Assembly (NCBI RefSeq): GCF_021117295.1
Contig: NZ_CP088247.1
Span: forward strand, 124,001-188,000
Length of the DNA stretch: 64,000 nt
Direction of reading: 5' to 3'
Origin: Methylorubrum sp. B1-46
GTDB lineage: Bacteria > Pseudomonadota > Alphaproteobacteria > Rhizobiales > Beijerinckiaceae
Shown: positions 53,191 through 61,439 of the stretch, in pieces
Position numbering within the stretch: the stretch's first letter is position 1
Layout: the number at the start of each line of letters is the position of its first letter
Notes under the pieces: model-generated
What the model saw: only the letters and a program-made list of their open reading frames with translations
Database searches by the model: none
Told to the model about the DNA's origin: nothing
Made by a program: the position numbers and the translations under genes

Positions 53191-53880
53191 TCAGGTGGCG
53201 ACCTGGGCCAGTCGCCGCGGATCGAGGACGACGATCCTGGCCCGACCCAGCCGTACGAGACCTTGTCTCTGCCAATCGCCGAGAATCCGGCTGACCGTGA
53301 AGTAGCTGACGCCCGCCATCTCCGACACGTCCTTGCGCGTCACCGGTTTGCCGATTTCGAGGCCGGTCGAACCGTTGCGTCCGACCTGCGAGACGAGGCG
53401 AAGAAGCACGCTGGCCACGCGTGCTTCGACGCTCTTGTTCGTCATCTCCGCCAAGCGGTCGACCATCTCCCGCGCGCGGTCGCTCACGGTGTCGAGCGCG
53501 TTGGCCGAGACCGTCGGATAGCGGCGCAGCAAGTCCAGAATCTGCGCGGCGCCCCAGCTCAGGACGGTCGTGGGCTTGCTCGCCGTCGCGGTCGCCGGAA
53601 AGGGGAACTGTCGAAACACCGCGACGCAGCCGACGAGATCGCCGGGCCCCATGAAGCGCAGTGTCGTTTGCTCCCCTTCCGGATTCACCCGCGTCAGCCT
53701 CACCAGGCCGGTGCCGACCTGGAAGAGTTGGCTCGGCGCGTCGCCCTGGTGGAACAAGGTCGCTCCTGCCGGGAATTGACGTTGCGACGCCGCGTTCAGC
53801 AGGATCTCGGCGGTGACGCCATCCAGATCCGTAAACAGGGCGCCCTGAGCCAAGTTCGAGCGTGACAGCGCCTGGTTCAT
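53191..53880 (-). CDS. fixK: FixK/FNR-family regulator without Fe-S cysteines
   Basis: 229 aa: cyclic-nucleotide-binding-like beta barrel (RQFPAGATLFHQGDAPSQLFQVGTG), long dimer helix (RAREMVDRLAEMTNKSVEARVASVLLRL) and helix-turn-helix VTRKDVSEMAGVSYFTVSRIL. It has no N-terminal Cys cluster, so it should not sense oxygen itself; FixJ or autoregulation would set its level. In the recognition helix the ExxSR Glu position is Phe (SYFTVSR). ATG 53880 follows AGGAGGAAGG; a TTGAT-N4-CTCAA box lies 83 bases upstream, consistent with autoregulation. Confidence 0.85.
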   Translation of the reverse strand: MNQALSRSNLAQGALFTDLDGVTAEILLNAASQRQFPAGATLFHQGDAPSQLFQVGTGLVRLTRVNPEGEQTTLRFMGPGDLVGCVAVFRQFPFPATATASKPTTVLSWGAAQILDLLRRYPTVSANALDTVSDRAREMVDRLAEMTNKSVEARVASVLLRLVSQVGRNGSTGLEIGKPVTRKDVSEMAGVSYFTVSRILGDWQRQGLVRLGRARIVVLDPRRLAQVAT

Positions 53881-53962
53881 CGCCGGTCCTTCCTCCTGTT
53901 TGACTCCGCCGGGGCGGCCAAGGTTGAGCACGGGCAGCTAGGGCGCGATCGCCGCGGGGGCC

Positions 53963-53976
53963 TTGATCTCCCTCAA
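53963..53976. promoter_or_regulatory. FNR/FixK-type box before the fixK-like gene
   Basis: TTGAT-CTCC-CTCAA, one mismatch from the dyad, 83 bases before the start of the regulator; probable autoregulation or FNR input. Confidence 0.65.
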
Positions 53977-54111
53977 AAGGCGCGCCGGAGCCCCACGCGG
54001 ATCCTCGCTCGCGTTCGTGCAATGAACGAGACCAAGGGACGGGAGGGGCGAAGCCCGCCGCATCATCTTGCCGTCGAGCCCGCCCACGGGCCTCGGCGGC
54101 AGGGGCGGGTT

Positions 54112-54125
54112 TTGATCCATCGCAA
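54112..54125. promoter_or_regulatory. Weak FNR-like half-site
   Basis: TTGAT-CCAT-CGCAA keeps one perfect half-site. It lies 58 bases before the small membrane gene at 54183, so that gene may also be a low-oxygen target. Confidence 0.35.
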
Positions 54126-54182
54126 GGCCGATCGAGCGTTGTTCATGGGATGACGCTGGTGCTGGATAAGGAGACAGCACCG

Positions 54183-54437
54183 ATGAACGTATCTTCGTCA
54201 TCCCCGATGTGGACCCCGGTCCGGGCTTTCACGGCCCTCTTCATCTCGGCCGTCGTGCTCGGGGTGGCCATCCTGACGACTGCGTTCGCCCTCCTCGTCG
54301 CGACAGTCGTCTTCAATGCCGGCGGGGTGATCGTGCAAGTGCTGTTCGCCAGCCTCAAGATCCTCGGACCGGCGATCATCGCCATCGTCATCCTGACGAG
54401 CGCCTTGCTCGGCTCCGGCCGATCGGTGCGAGCCTGA
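54183..54437 (+). CDS. Small two-helix membrane protein, unknown function
   Basis: 84 aa: polar start (NVSSSSPMWTPVRAFTALFI), then two hydrophobic helices (ISAVVLGVAILTTAFALLVA and VLFASLKILGPAIIAIVILT). AAGGAGA before ATG 54183 supports the start. Divergent from the fixK-like gene and close to a weak FNR-like site. No family recognised. Confidence 0.6.
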   Translation: MNVSSSSPMWTPVRAFTALFISAVVLGVAILTTAFALLVATVVFNAGGVIVQVLFASLKILGPAIIAIVILTSALLGSGRSVRA

Positions 54438-54614
54438 GACGGCTCCGGGACGCGCCGAGTCGCTCGGCCCATTCGAGGACGAAGGCGATTTTTCAGCGGT
54501 GTGGCGATCGTGCCCGGCACGGCTGCCCACTCGCGGACACACGCATCGTCATCGATCCTGCCAAACAGGCAGACATCCCTGCCGGCATTTCGGCGTGCCG
54601 CTCAGGCCTGCGCC

Positions 54615-54622
54615 TTCGCTTT
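54615..54622. repeat. Left copy of 8-bp target duplication
   Basis: TTCGCTTT at 54615-54622 is repeated exactly at 57998-58005, immediately outside both terminal repeats of the IS1595-type transposon. An 8-bp duplication is characteristic of IS1595 elements. Confidence 0.85.
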
Positions 54623-54689
54623 GGCGATCATGTAGTTCGCAAACCGGCGCCGTTTGCGCTACGGGTCTCCTTCCTTGGGGAAGGCTTTG

Positions 54690-55116
54690 ATGGTGCCCCG
54701 GTTTGGGCTGGTGCTGCTTGCTGGTGTAATCGCGCTGGGCGTTTGCTCGTCGAGCGGTCCCGATTGTTCGGCAGAGAATGTTATCTCGACGGTCAAGAAA
54801 ATTGATCGGCAAAAGATCGCAACTCATCCGGGGCTCATCTACGTATTCGATTTCGAAGCAAGTCGATACGAAGTGAATGCTATCCGAACTCGGCCCAAGG
54901 CTCCAAGCAGTGCACTTGCGCGGCAGAATTTCGCTTTGTGCCGGAGTTAACTAAAGCATTGCGGGACGGTCGCGCGAGCGACCCGGAGATGTTCCAATCG
55001 CTTATCACGAACATTATAGGGAGGCTTAGACTAAAGAGCTAAATGCCCCTATCGAGCACAAGGCAGAAAAGACTGATAAAGGCGATGACGGATATGTCAC
55101 CGTGAAGGGTCTATAG
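54690..55116 (+). pseudogene. Lipoprotein-like hypothetical, frameshifted
   Basis: From ATG 54690 (GGGGAAGG upstream): VPRFGLVLLAGVIALGVCSSS looks like a lipoprotein signal with lipobox LGVC, then ENVISTVKKIDRQKIATHPGLIY. Near 54900 the plausible reading moves to another frame (CAAEFRFVPELTKALRDG, ASDPEMFQSLITNI), then again after a stop (ELNAPIEHKAEKTDKGDDGY) to 55116. No family known. Confidence 0.45.
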
Positions 55117-55355
55117 GAACCAGACGCCAAGCGACGGTTCTTCGATGACGGTAATGGCTCCGCGTCAGAAGTATTTGGCGGAGCTTTCGCTAGCTTCCTC
55201 ACCCGTTCCGCGAACCGCTCGGGATCGTCATCGGTCCCGAGTTGCTGAGCTGCTTTGATGAAGCGCTCGGATTGGGAGAGACCATCGTCTGCTCTAGAGT
55301 TCTGAGCTCTTCCAATTCGGGGCCGCTCTTCCGTTGTAGGAGGCGCTTTTTTCAT
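55026..55355 (-). CDS. Small charged partner of the Schlafen-like gene
   Basis: 109 aa from ATG 55355. Core: GLSQSERFIKAAQQLGTDDD, then PERFAERVRKLAKAPP, a helical pattern seen in small proteins of mobile elements (SERFIxxAxxLGxDxxxxxFxxxLxxIA). The C-terminal 30 residues overlap the plus-strand remnant and may be read-through. Fifteen bases separate it from the end of the 55371-56924 gene, so the two form an operon. Confidence 0.55.
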   Translation of the reverse strand: MKKAPPTTEERPRIGRAQNSRADDGLSQSERFIKAAQQLGTDDDPERFAERVRKLAKAPPNTSDAEPLPSSKNRRLASGSYRPFTVTYPSSPLSVFSALCSIGAFSSLV

Positions 55356-55370
55356 CGCTCGGCCTGTCCA

Positions 55371-56924
55371 TCACGAAAAGACATTATTGATGGCGTAGTG
55401 GGCCTTAGGGTCTCTTTGAAATTCGCCCTGAACGAAGATAAGAACGCCCTTTCTGGCGAGCCTTTCTAGATCTTTCTTGCTTGTACTCCAAGTCCTGCCA
55501 GTTAGACGTTGTGCCTCAGATACTTGAATTGTTTTGTTGCGAAAAGCGTAGGCTGCAATCTTTATCTCGTGCTCTTGCAAAGATTTCCAAAGCTCGACAC
55601 CGAAAAACTGAGCGACGTCTCTGTCAGTAGATCTCTTGCGAGTCTCGTGATCGTTCCGCAGTGTTACGCGAACAACAACACCATAGATCGCCTCTTGCTT
55701 GAACTGCGGGTCAGGAAGCCCCCAATCCTGCATGCTCTCCCGTATGCGCCGCGTTCCCTCACGTGCCATAAGAACATAGCCGAGATAGCGAAGTGCATCC
55801 ATCGTGTGATGGTTTCGGGATGCACGAGTTTTATAAATTGTATTCTCGTTGACCGGAGGAACGAAGCCGCCGGGGCTTTCGATTTCCAGTCTTTCAGGAA
55901 AGAACTTTATAGTGATTTCCGTTCCGCTGAAGCTATATGATCGATGGACACAAGCGTTGATCAGCGCCTCGTGCCATGCCCATTTAGGATACTCAGGCGT
56001 TGTAACGAATTTACCGTCTTTATTCAGCCACGTTACATCGTAATTTAGATCTTCAATCAATTCCGTTGAGCCAGCGATAATATTAACGAGATTTCCTTCA
56101 ATGAATTTATCTCTTATAGGACTGTACGTATTTCCCGTCCCCTCGTGATCCGTAGCAAATCGCTGAATGCGAACCCTACATCCGGGAATGGTTTTGAGAG
56201 GGTCCTTCGCGGCGAGAAGAACTAGGCTATTCAGAGGAGCGACACTCTTGCCGTCGCTTGACACTAGATGGCGATCAAGCAAAATCTCTTCGTTCGTCCA
56301 ATTTTTACGCCCCTCCCTTTCGCGGAATTTGTCACAGAAATCATTGATGATTTTGAGATCGAATTCATCGGGGTATTTGTAGGGTGCCTTCTCCATCTCG
56401 AAGGATAGCTCCTGGCGCGTCGCCCGAAAATCTCGCCTTTCCTCGTCGCTCATCTTATGACGAGAGTCTCCATACCTAATCCAAGCTTCACCCTTATTCG
56501 TTTCCACAAGCTTGCCCACGTACGGAATATATATCGCTATACAATAATCCTCAGATCCTTCGATCACGACAGGCACGATTTTGACTTCGGGCTTGGCTTG
56601 AGGGCACATTTTTGTATGACACTGCTCAAGCCTGTTTCTGAGATTTATTCCAGCGGCTGCGCAGCCCGTAGCTTCGCCCTTTGAGGTGGCGCCGAAAACG
56701 ATCGTGCCGCCGTCGGGAGTGTTGGAGAACGCACTTAGGTAAGTTGTGAAGTCGTCGAAATGAACTTTTTCGGCGCGCTTGTATTCGATCCGCCGATCCT
56801 CGCCGAGAAAGCTCATCAGGCGCTGACTCAGCCGAACCCAGATGTCCCGTGGCGTCCAGAGTAGCGGGTTTTCTCCCATCTGATATGGGGTATCAAATGG
56901 GAGATCGAGTTGGCCGTCAGTCAC
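55371..56924 (-). CDS. Schlafen/AlbA_2 and HATPase-domain protein (COG2865-like)
   Basis: 517 aa. Residues about 40-170 form an AlbA_2/Schlafen fold (DRRIEYKRAEKVHFDDFTTY, FSNTPDGGTIVFGATSKGE); about 310-400 a HATPase_c_4-type domain (WAWHEALINACVHRSYSFSG, ERLEIESPGGFVPPVNE); a C-terminal winged helix follows (KTIQVSEAQRLTGRTWSTSKKDLERL). Such proteins bind nucleic acid and are annotated as regulators or RecG-like; members occur in mobile and defence loci. GTG start 56924 with a weak site. Reading is intact and AT-rich; it is the main transposon cargo. Confidence 0.8.
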   Translation of the reverse strand: MTDGQLDLPFDTPYQMGENPLLWTPRDIWVRLSQRLMSFLGEDRRIEYKRAEKVHFDDFTTYLSAFSNTPDGGTIVFGATSKGEATGCAAAGINLRNRLEQCHTKMCPQAKPEVKIVPVVIEGSEDYCIAIYIPYVGKLVETNKGEAWIRYGDSRHKMSDEERRDFRATRQELSFEMEKAPYKYPDEFDLKIINDFCDKFREREGRKNWTNEEILLDRHLVSSDGKSVAPLNSLVLLAAKDPLKTIPGCRVRIQRFATDHEGTGNTYSPIRDKFIEGNLVNIIAGSTELIEDLNYDVTWLNKDGKFVTTPEYPKWAWHEALINACVHRSYSFSGTEITIKFFPERLEIESPGGFVPPVNENTIYKTRASRNHHTMDALRYLGYVLMAREGTRRIRESMQDWGLPDPQFKQEAIYGVVVRVTLRNDHETRKRSTDRDVAQFFGVELWKSLQEHEIKIAAYAFRNKTIQVSEAQRLTGRTWSTSKKDLERLARKGVLIFVQGEFQRDPKAHYAINNVFS

Positions 56925-56944
56925 GCTTTCACATCATATAGTAG

Positions 56945-56994
56945 GTCGAGCTAGGCTCGACACGCTATAGGTGGGGTGTCGAGCCTAGCTCGAC
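56945..56994. terminator. 19-bp inverted repeat between transposase and cargo
   Basis: GTCGAGCTAGGCTCGACAC (56945-56963) and its exact complement (56976-56994) flank a 12-base loop. The transposase stop codon (56985-56987) lies inside the right arm and the cargo gene starts 21 bases beyond the left arm. Probably stops transposase read-through into the cargo; an operator role is also possible. Confidence 0.55.
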
Positions 56995-57933
56995 ACCCGG
57001 CTCATCGCTTGCGGCGCACCAGGCCGTTGATACGTCAGGCGCTTACCCACGCCGCCGCTCAAGGCCCGCGTTGCCCGCTCCACATCACACACACCAAGCT
57101 TCACCCAGTTGTTATACCGAAAGTCGAACTCAGCGAGATAGCGGTGCAGGTGCTGCTTACCGCAGTGCTGATAGACGGCCTTCATGCCGCGCTTGAAGAC
57201 GGAGAAGTAGCCCTCGACGGTGTTCGTGTGGACGATGCCGCGCACGTACTCCTTGGCGGAATGCGTCGTCATCTGATGGTCCACGAACGTTCTGATGGTC
57301 CACGAACGTGGTGCCGATTTTCGCGTAGATGGCGGACTCGTCAGTGTGCAGCGTCGCTTCCTTGACGATGTTCTCTTCGATGATCGGGTGGATCGTCTCG
57401 GGCTTGAGTTCGTCCACGACGAGGACGACCTTCATCCTGTGATGAAAGGCACGCTTCTTCGGCTTGCCGGGCTCGCGAACAATGAAGGTCTCATCGGCTT
57501 CCACGATGCCGCCAGCGCCGGGAATGCCGCCAACGCCACCGAACGGGGCCAGAGCGCCTTCGCGCAGCGCCTCACGGATGCGGTGGGCCAGGAACCACGC
57601 GGTCTTGTACTGAACCACTAGGACGCGGTGCAGCTGGTGCGCGCTGATGCCCTTCTTAGAAGAGCACATCAGATGCACGGCTTGCAGCATCTTATGCAGC
57701 GGCACGCGGGCATGCTCGAACACGGTGCCAACCTTGACCGTGAACTGCTTCTTGCAGTCGCCGCACTTGTGGAGGCCCATGCGAACGCGGGCTTCCTTAT
57801 TCGCCTTGATCTTGCCGATCCGGCCCATGCCGCCGCAGTGCGGGCACACCGGACCCTGCGGCCACAGCGTCTTCTCAAGCCAGTCGAACGCGGCTTCCTC
57901 GCAATGAAACTGGGGCTGGCTGAGAACGGACAC
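56985..57933 (-). pseudogene. IS1595-family transposase broken by a 19-bp duplication
   Basis: Zinc-ribbon N-terminus VCPHCGGMGRIGKI...KCGDCKKQFTVK, then the DDE core: GIVEADETFI (first D), TLHTDESAIYAKIG (second D) and, in the other frame, VHTNTVEGYFSVFKRGMKAVY (N/E). The frame breaks at a tandem duplication at 57272-57309. GTG 57931-57933 matches the start of the relic copy at 32207. Inactive unless the duplication is an assembly error. Confidence 0.85.
57272..57309. repeat. 19-bp tandem duplication in the transposase gene
   Basis: TCTGATGGTCCACGAACGT occurs twice in a row (57272-57290, 57291-57309). Nineteen is not a multiple of three, so it alone causes the frameshift; removing one copy joins the FVDHQMTTHSAKEYVRG reading. 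Confidence 0.9.
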
Positions 57934-57997
57934 AGCTCGGGCTCCGACGCTCAAGCCGTACCGCGAGACCGTCGGGTTTGCAAGCTACATAATCGCC

Positions 57998-58005
57998 TTC
58001 GCTTT
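57998..58005. repeat. Right copy of 8-bp target duplication
   Basis: TTCGCTTT, identical to 54615-54622. Removing the transposon and one copy gives an uninterrupted CGCC-TTCGCTTT-GGACC join. Confidence 0.85.
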
Positions 58006-58171
58006 GGACCAGAGGCCGGCAATTCGCGGCCGGACATACCCGACAAGCGGTTGCCGGACGCTCGCCGCTCCGCGGTTAAGAGGGGCCACCGCCGATCGGA
58101 TCGACCGCCATCCGCGTGAACCACGGTAGGGGACTCATTCGGGTTCATTCCTCGTCATTAGAAAACGAGCG

Positions 58172-58303
58172 CTACGGCGGCCAAGTAGTTGCACGCCTAG
58201 AGATCATGACGTCCTCGACGTGGCGATAGCGGGCCAGCTGCTCGCGCAGACCGCGCACCTCGGTCCGGAGAGCGGCGTTGTGCTGCTAGAGCTGTTCCCG
58301 GTC
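58172..58303 (-). pseudogene. Coiled-coil protein fragment
   Basis: Minus strand: DREQL, stop, QHNAALRTEVRGLREQLARYRHVEDVMIS, a leucine-rich helical tail to a stop at 58172-58174. Resembles the end of small DUF6262/TnpC-like mobile-element proteins but is too short to assign. Cut at its 5' end by the IS630 element. Confidence 0.3.
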
Positions 58304-59263
58304 AGGTAGCGACGGCCAAGTCGTTCTCGTAGCCGGCCGCGGCGATGTAGTTGCGGCACTCCTGCGGAGTGAAGCGCGTGAAGGCTTGGCGGATGGCCAC
58401 CCAGAGATCCGGGATCGTGCGGGCTGCCGCGCTGCGTAGCAGAGTCTTCAGCTTCGCGAAGGCCTGCTCGATCGGGTTGAAATCAGGACTGTAGGACGGG
58501 AGGTAGAGCAGCCGCGCTCCTGCGGCCTCGATCGCGTCCTGTACGCCGGCGACCTTGTGGGCTGGCAGGTTATCCATGACGACGATGTCGCCCGGCTGCA
58601 GCACCGGGATCAGGGTCTCGGTGACGTAGCTGCAAAAGCGCCTGCCGTTCGTGGGACCGTCCAGCAGCGCGGTGGCGCACAGCCCGCTGGTGCGCAGGGC
58701 GGCGGTGATGGTGGTGGTTTTGTAGTGACCCAACGGGGCTGCAAGCCGGCAGCGCTCGCCGCGTGGTGCCCAGCCGTAGCGGCGCGCCATGTTGGTGGCC
58801 GCCGCCGTCTCGTCCAAGAACACCAGCCGATCCGGATCGAGTTCGGGCTGGGCCTCGAACCACGCCTCGCGGGCCGCTCTTACGTCCGCACGCTCCTGCT
58901 CAGCTGCGTACGTCGCCCCTTTTTCCAGCTGATCCCGTGGCGGGCAAAGAAGCGCGACAGGCCGCTCGTGCTGGTCTGGACGCCCTGCTCAGCCAGCCGG
59001 TCGCGAAGCTCGCGCAGGAAAAGACGCGGCTCCTGCTCGGAGGTCTCCAGGATCAGCGCGGCATGAGCCTCAATGCGCTTCGAGGTGTGATCGCCGCCCA
59101 TCGGCTTGGAGGCGAGTTGGCCCTCGTGGCGGAAGCGCTCCGACCAGCGGCTGGCACTCGACAAGCTGACCCCGAAGCGGGCTGCGGCGCGATGGCAGGA
59201 GACGCCCGCCATCACGGCAGCCACGACACGCTCGCGCAGGTCCACAGACAGCGGTGAAGGCAT
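58302..59263 (-). CDS. IS630-family transposase (two overlapping frames)
   Basis: OrfA from ATG 59263 (AAAGGAG 7 bases upstream): DLRERVVAAVMAGVSCHRAAA, RFGVSLSSASRWSERFR and GLSRFFARHGISWKKG, stop at 58880. OrfB continues in the -1 frame from the AAAAAGGGG run near 58917-58925 with AAEQERADVRAAREAWFEAQ, FLDETAAATNMARRYGWAPRG (first D), VVMDNLPAHKV (second D) and SPDFNPIEQAFAKLK (E), stop at 58302. IS630 elements can fuse such frames by frameshifting; a fixed mutation is the alternative. Confidence 0.8.
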
Positions 59264-59720
59264 GAGCAAGCTCCTTTACTCACCAACGCGCTACCCGCTA
59301 ACCCGTCTCAAGCGGCGCGGGACCGGCTCTAGGTATGATCGACGATAGGTGATTGACAGTTAGCCCACCGCATCGTTCGGCGGCTGGAGGCTGATTGCCG
59401 AAGCCCAGCGCGCGGCTTCAAGGGGGCCGCTCGTGAGACCGATGCTAGCTAGACAGGGCAGCCTTCGATAAAGCCCTGATGCGGAATGCGAAGCCACCTG
59501 CCGAAAGAGGGAGGGCGCGCAACCATATCGATGGACGCGCCCCAAGGTGGTTCCCGGTCTCGGGGAAGGAACTGCGGCTCCTATAGACGATCCAGGCTCA
59601 CAGAGGCGTGACTCTCCAGCCACAATCCACGCGGAGAGACTGTCATTTGAATGTCATGATAGACTAGGCTGTCGAAGAACCTCGTGCCGCTGAGGTGGCG
59701 CAAGGGGCAACAGGTGTGAC
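59264..59720. other. No gene recognised
   Basis: 457 bases that include the right end of the IS630 element. Open frames here lack family features. No repeat longer than about 10 bases was noticed. Confidence 0.45.
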
Positions 59721-60014
59721 ATGGCCTCAATCCAAGAGCTGGCGAATGCCCTACGTAGCGTCGCCGTCAGCGGCATGAAACCTAAGACGCTTCCCGCCGC
59801 CGTGCGCGAGCGACACCCGGAGGCGACCAAGAAGAAGGTCGTCCAGGCTGCATTCTAAGCGTTGGCCGAGGGTCAGGACGGCAACCATGATCACCTGCAC
59901 AGCTTCGCCTTGACGGAGCGAGCTGTGGACGAGGACGAGCCGGTGGAGGCGGGCAAGCTGCGTAAGAAGAAAAAGGACCGGAAGGCTGAGGCCGCGGGTC
60001 AGGCAGCCCACTAA
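59721..60014 (+). pseudogene. Conserved small hypothetical with nonsense codon
   Basis: ATG 59721: ASIQELANALRSVAVSG, RERHPEATKKKVVQAAF, TAA (59856-59858), ALAEGQDGNHDHLHSFALTE, RAVDEDEPVEAGKLRKKKKDRKAEAAG to 60014. The two halves fit one charged protein of about 97 residues interrupted by a single stop, probably from a Tyr codon. Function unknown. Confidence 0.5.
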
Positions 60015-60030
60015 CAGTCCCTTTGCGTCG

Positions 60031-60285
60031 TCAGGCGCAACGCGACAGTTTGACTTGGCGGCGCTCGATACTGACGCGGACATAGCGGGCGAATGGCGAG
60101 CCGCCGATCCTTCGGTTCTGGCGGACCTCGTGCAGAATCATCTCCAGCGCCACAATACGCTCGCAGGGCTTGCGGTAGGCCTCTTCCAGTTCATCCAGGG
60201 CGGCGTTGATGCGCTCCGCCACGGTGCTGTCCGGCACGGCGGAGAGATGATCGACCTTGCGGAGGCAGCGGCTCACGGGCGTCAT
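60031..60285 (-). CDS. Hypothetical helical protein
   Basis: 84 aa: VAERINAALDELEEAYRKPC, then ERIVALEMILHEVRQNRRIG and a basic tail. Predicted mostly alpha-helical. No ribosome site is convincing and no family is recognised; it may be the shortened end of a longer gene. Confidence 0.3.
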   Translation of the reverse strand: MTPVSRCLRKVDHLSAVPDSTVAERINAALDELEEAYRKPCERIVALEMILHEVRQNRRIGGSPFARYVRVSIERRQVKLSRCA

Positions 60286-60364
60286 AGACTGACGTCTTAG
60301 GAAACTCTCCGTGGATGTCGAGCATCGTTAGCCGGCTGTAATCGAGGAGCTTCATACGCCAGCC

Positions 60365-60624
60365 GCAAGGCTCACGAGTGCCGACGTTGTTGACGAGGAT
60401 GTCGGCGTCGGGAGACTGCGCGACGAGCGCCTCCACGCCTTCCATCGTCGAGAGGTCGGTGGCGACACCGGATACGTCGCTGCCTGGAACGGCGTCCCGG
60501 ATTTGCCGCGACCGTTGACGACGACGGCCGCGCCGGCGCGCGCCAGCCCCTCGGCCGTCGCGCGGCCGATGCCGGCGGTGGACCCGGTCACGATGGCTTT
60601 CCTGCCGGTGAGATCGATATGCAT
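60365..60624 (-). pseudogene. Short-chain dehydrogenase, N-terminal fragment
   Basis: From ATG 60622-60624: HIDLTGRKAIVTGSTAGIGR (NAD-binding TGxxxGIG) and AAVVVNGRG, then after a frameshift near 60530 the reading ATDLSTMEGVEALVAQSPDADILVNNVGTREP (NNxG motif). The catalytic S-Y-K part and the C-terminus are missing. Non-functional. Confidence 0.7.
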
Positions 60625-61439
60625 GATGTCGGTTCCGTCTGGCATTCGCCTGTTGGGAAGAAGCCGTACGCCGGCTCGGCGGGCCTCGCGGTGAGGGCGG
60701 GCGAACCTCATGAGATCCTGGCGAGCGAGCGGAGCCGAGCCGAGGCACCGTCGGAGCGGATCCGACGTGGACTTGCCCGCCCGCCGTGCGGCCAGGGAGA
60801 GGCCGCCATGCCCCCTGCCAGTTCGCACCGATCGGGGAGCAGTGGTCGCTACATGGCTTCCGTGACGTACAATAGGATTATATTCTTGATTTCGCGATCG
60901 TTTCGACCATACTGCCGTTTTTGATCGGTTGTGCCGCGCGCGCTCGTTGCACCGTCCCAGCGACCACGACGACCATGGCCCCTCCGGGTTCGCCATAATC
61001 GGCCGTTCCACCCTCACTGCCGCAACTGCCAGAAGGCCCCCACTTCGGGGGCCTTCGTCGTTTCTGGAGATCCGCGATATGGGGCGCGTTGCTGCGCTCA
61101 TAGTGAGGTGATGGACGTCGATGTCCCCCAACCGCGTTGCGAGCGACCGCCTTCCTTCTATCTTGAGCAGCCTGCCCGTCATCAGCATGCGGTCGCTCGA
61201 GGCTGTGCGCCCATTCTGGCCTGACGTCAGGCCGAGGGCAGCTTGCAACTCATCGACCGCGAGGCTGCAAAACGCACCTAGCAAGTGTGTATTGGCCGGA
61301 TAGCACGCGTAGGACTGTGTTCGGTTGACGTCGCCGTTTGGTACGATAGAAATCCTGCTGCCTAGCTGAAGACGATCTCGGTTGCGCACGATCTTTCCTC
61401 CTCCAAGGCGGGATCTCCACTGTTGCCTCGTCTGCGTAG
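60625..61439. other. Long non-coding stretch
   Basis: About 815 bases between the SDR fragment and the protease gene. It holds one strong hairpin (61032-61056) and AT-rich patches near 60860-60925; no protein family or tRNA-like fold was found. Confidence 0.45.
61032..61056 (+). terminator. Rho-independent-type hairpin
   Basis: GAAGGCCCCC (61032-61041), loop ACTTC, GGGGGCCTTC (61047-61056), then GTCGTTTC. A perfect 10-bp GC-rich stem with a short T-rich tail, the form seen at many alphaproteobacterial terminators. No gene end is visible directly upstream, so it may belong to a deleted gene. Confidence 0.55.

Larger units (their letters stand above)
54623..57997. mobile_element. IS1595-type transposon with passenger genes
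   Basis: 3375 bp bounded by imperfect inverted repeats: left GGCGATCATGTAGTTCGCAAACC, right (read inward) GGCGATTATGTAGCTTGCAAACC, 20 of 23 bases identical, inside the TTCGCTTT duplication. It holds an IS1595 transposase (now frameshifted), a Schlafen/AlbA_2-HATPase gene with a small partner, and a decayed lipoprotein-like frame. Interior base composition is clearly more AT-rich than the flanks, so the load was brought in from elsewhere. Some IS1595 subgroups are known to carry passengers. Confidence 0.85.

Noticed and set aside
59360..59623. 87-codon minus-strand frame after the IS630 element
   Set aside because: Composition typical of random GC-rich frames, no start signal and no homology pattern.
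60960..61030. Possible tRNA upstream of the 61032 hairpin
   Set aside because: A GGGTTCG-like stretch and CCA are present, but acceptor and anticodon stems do not pair.
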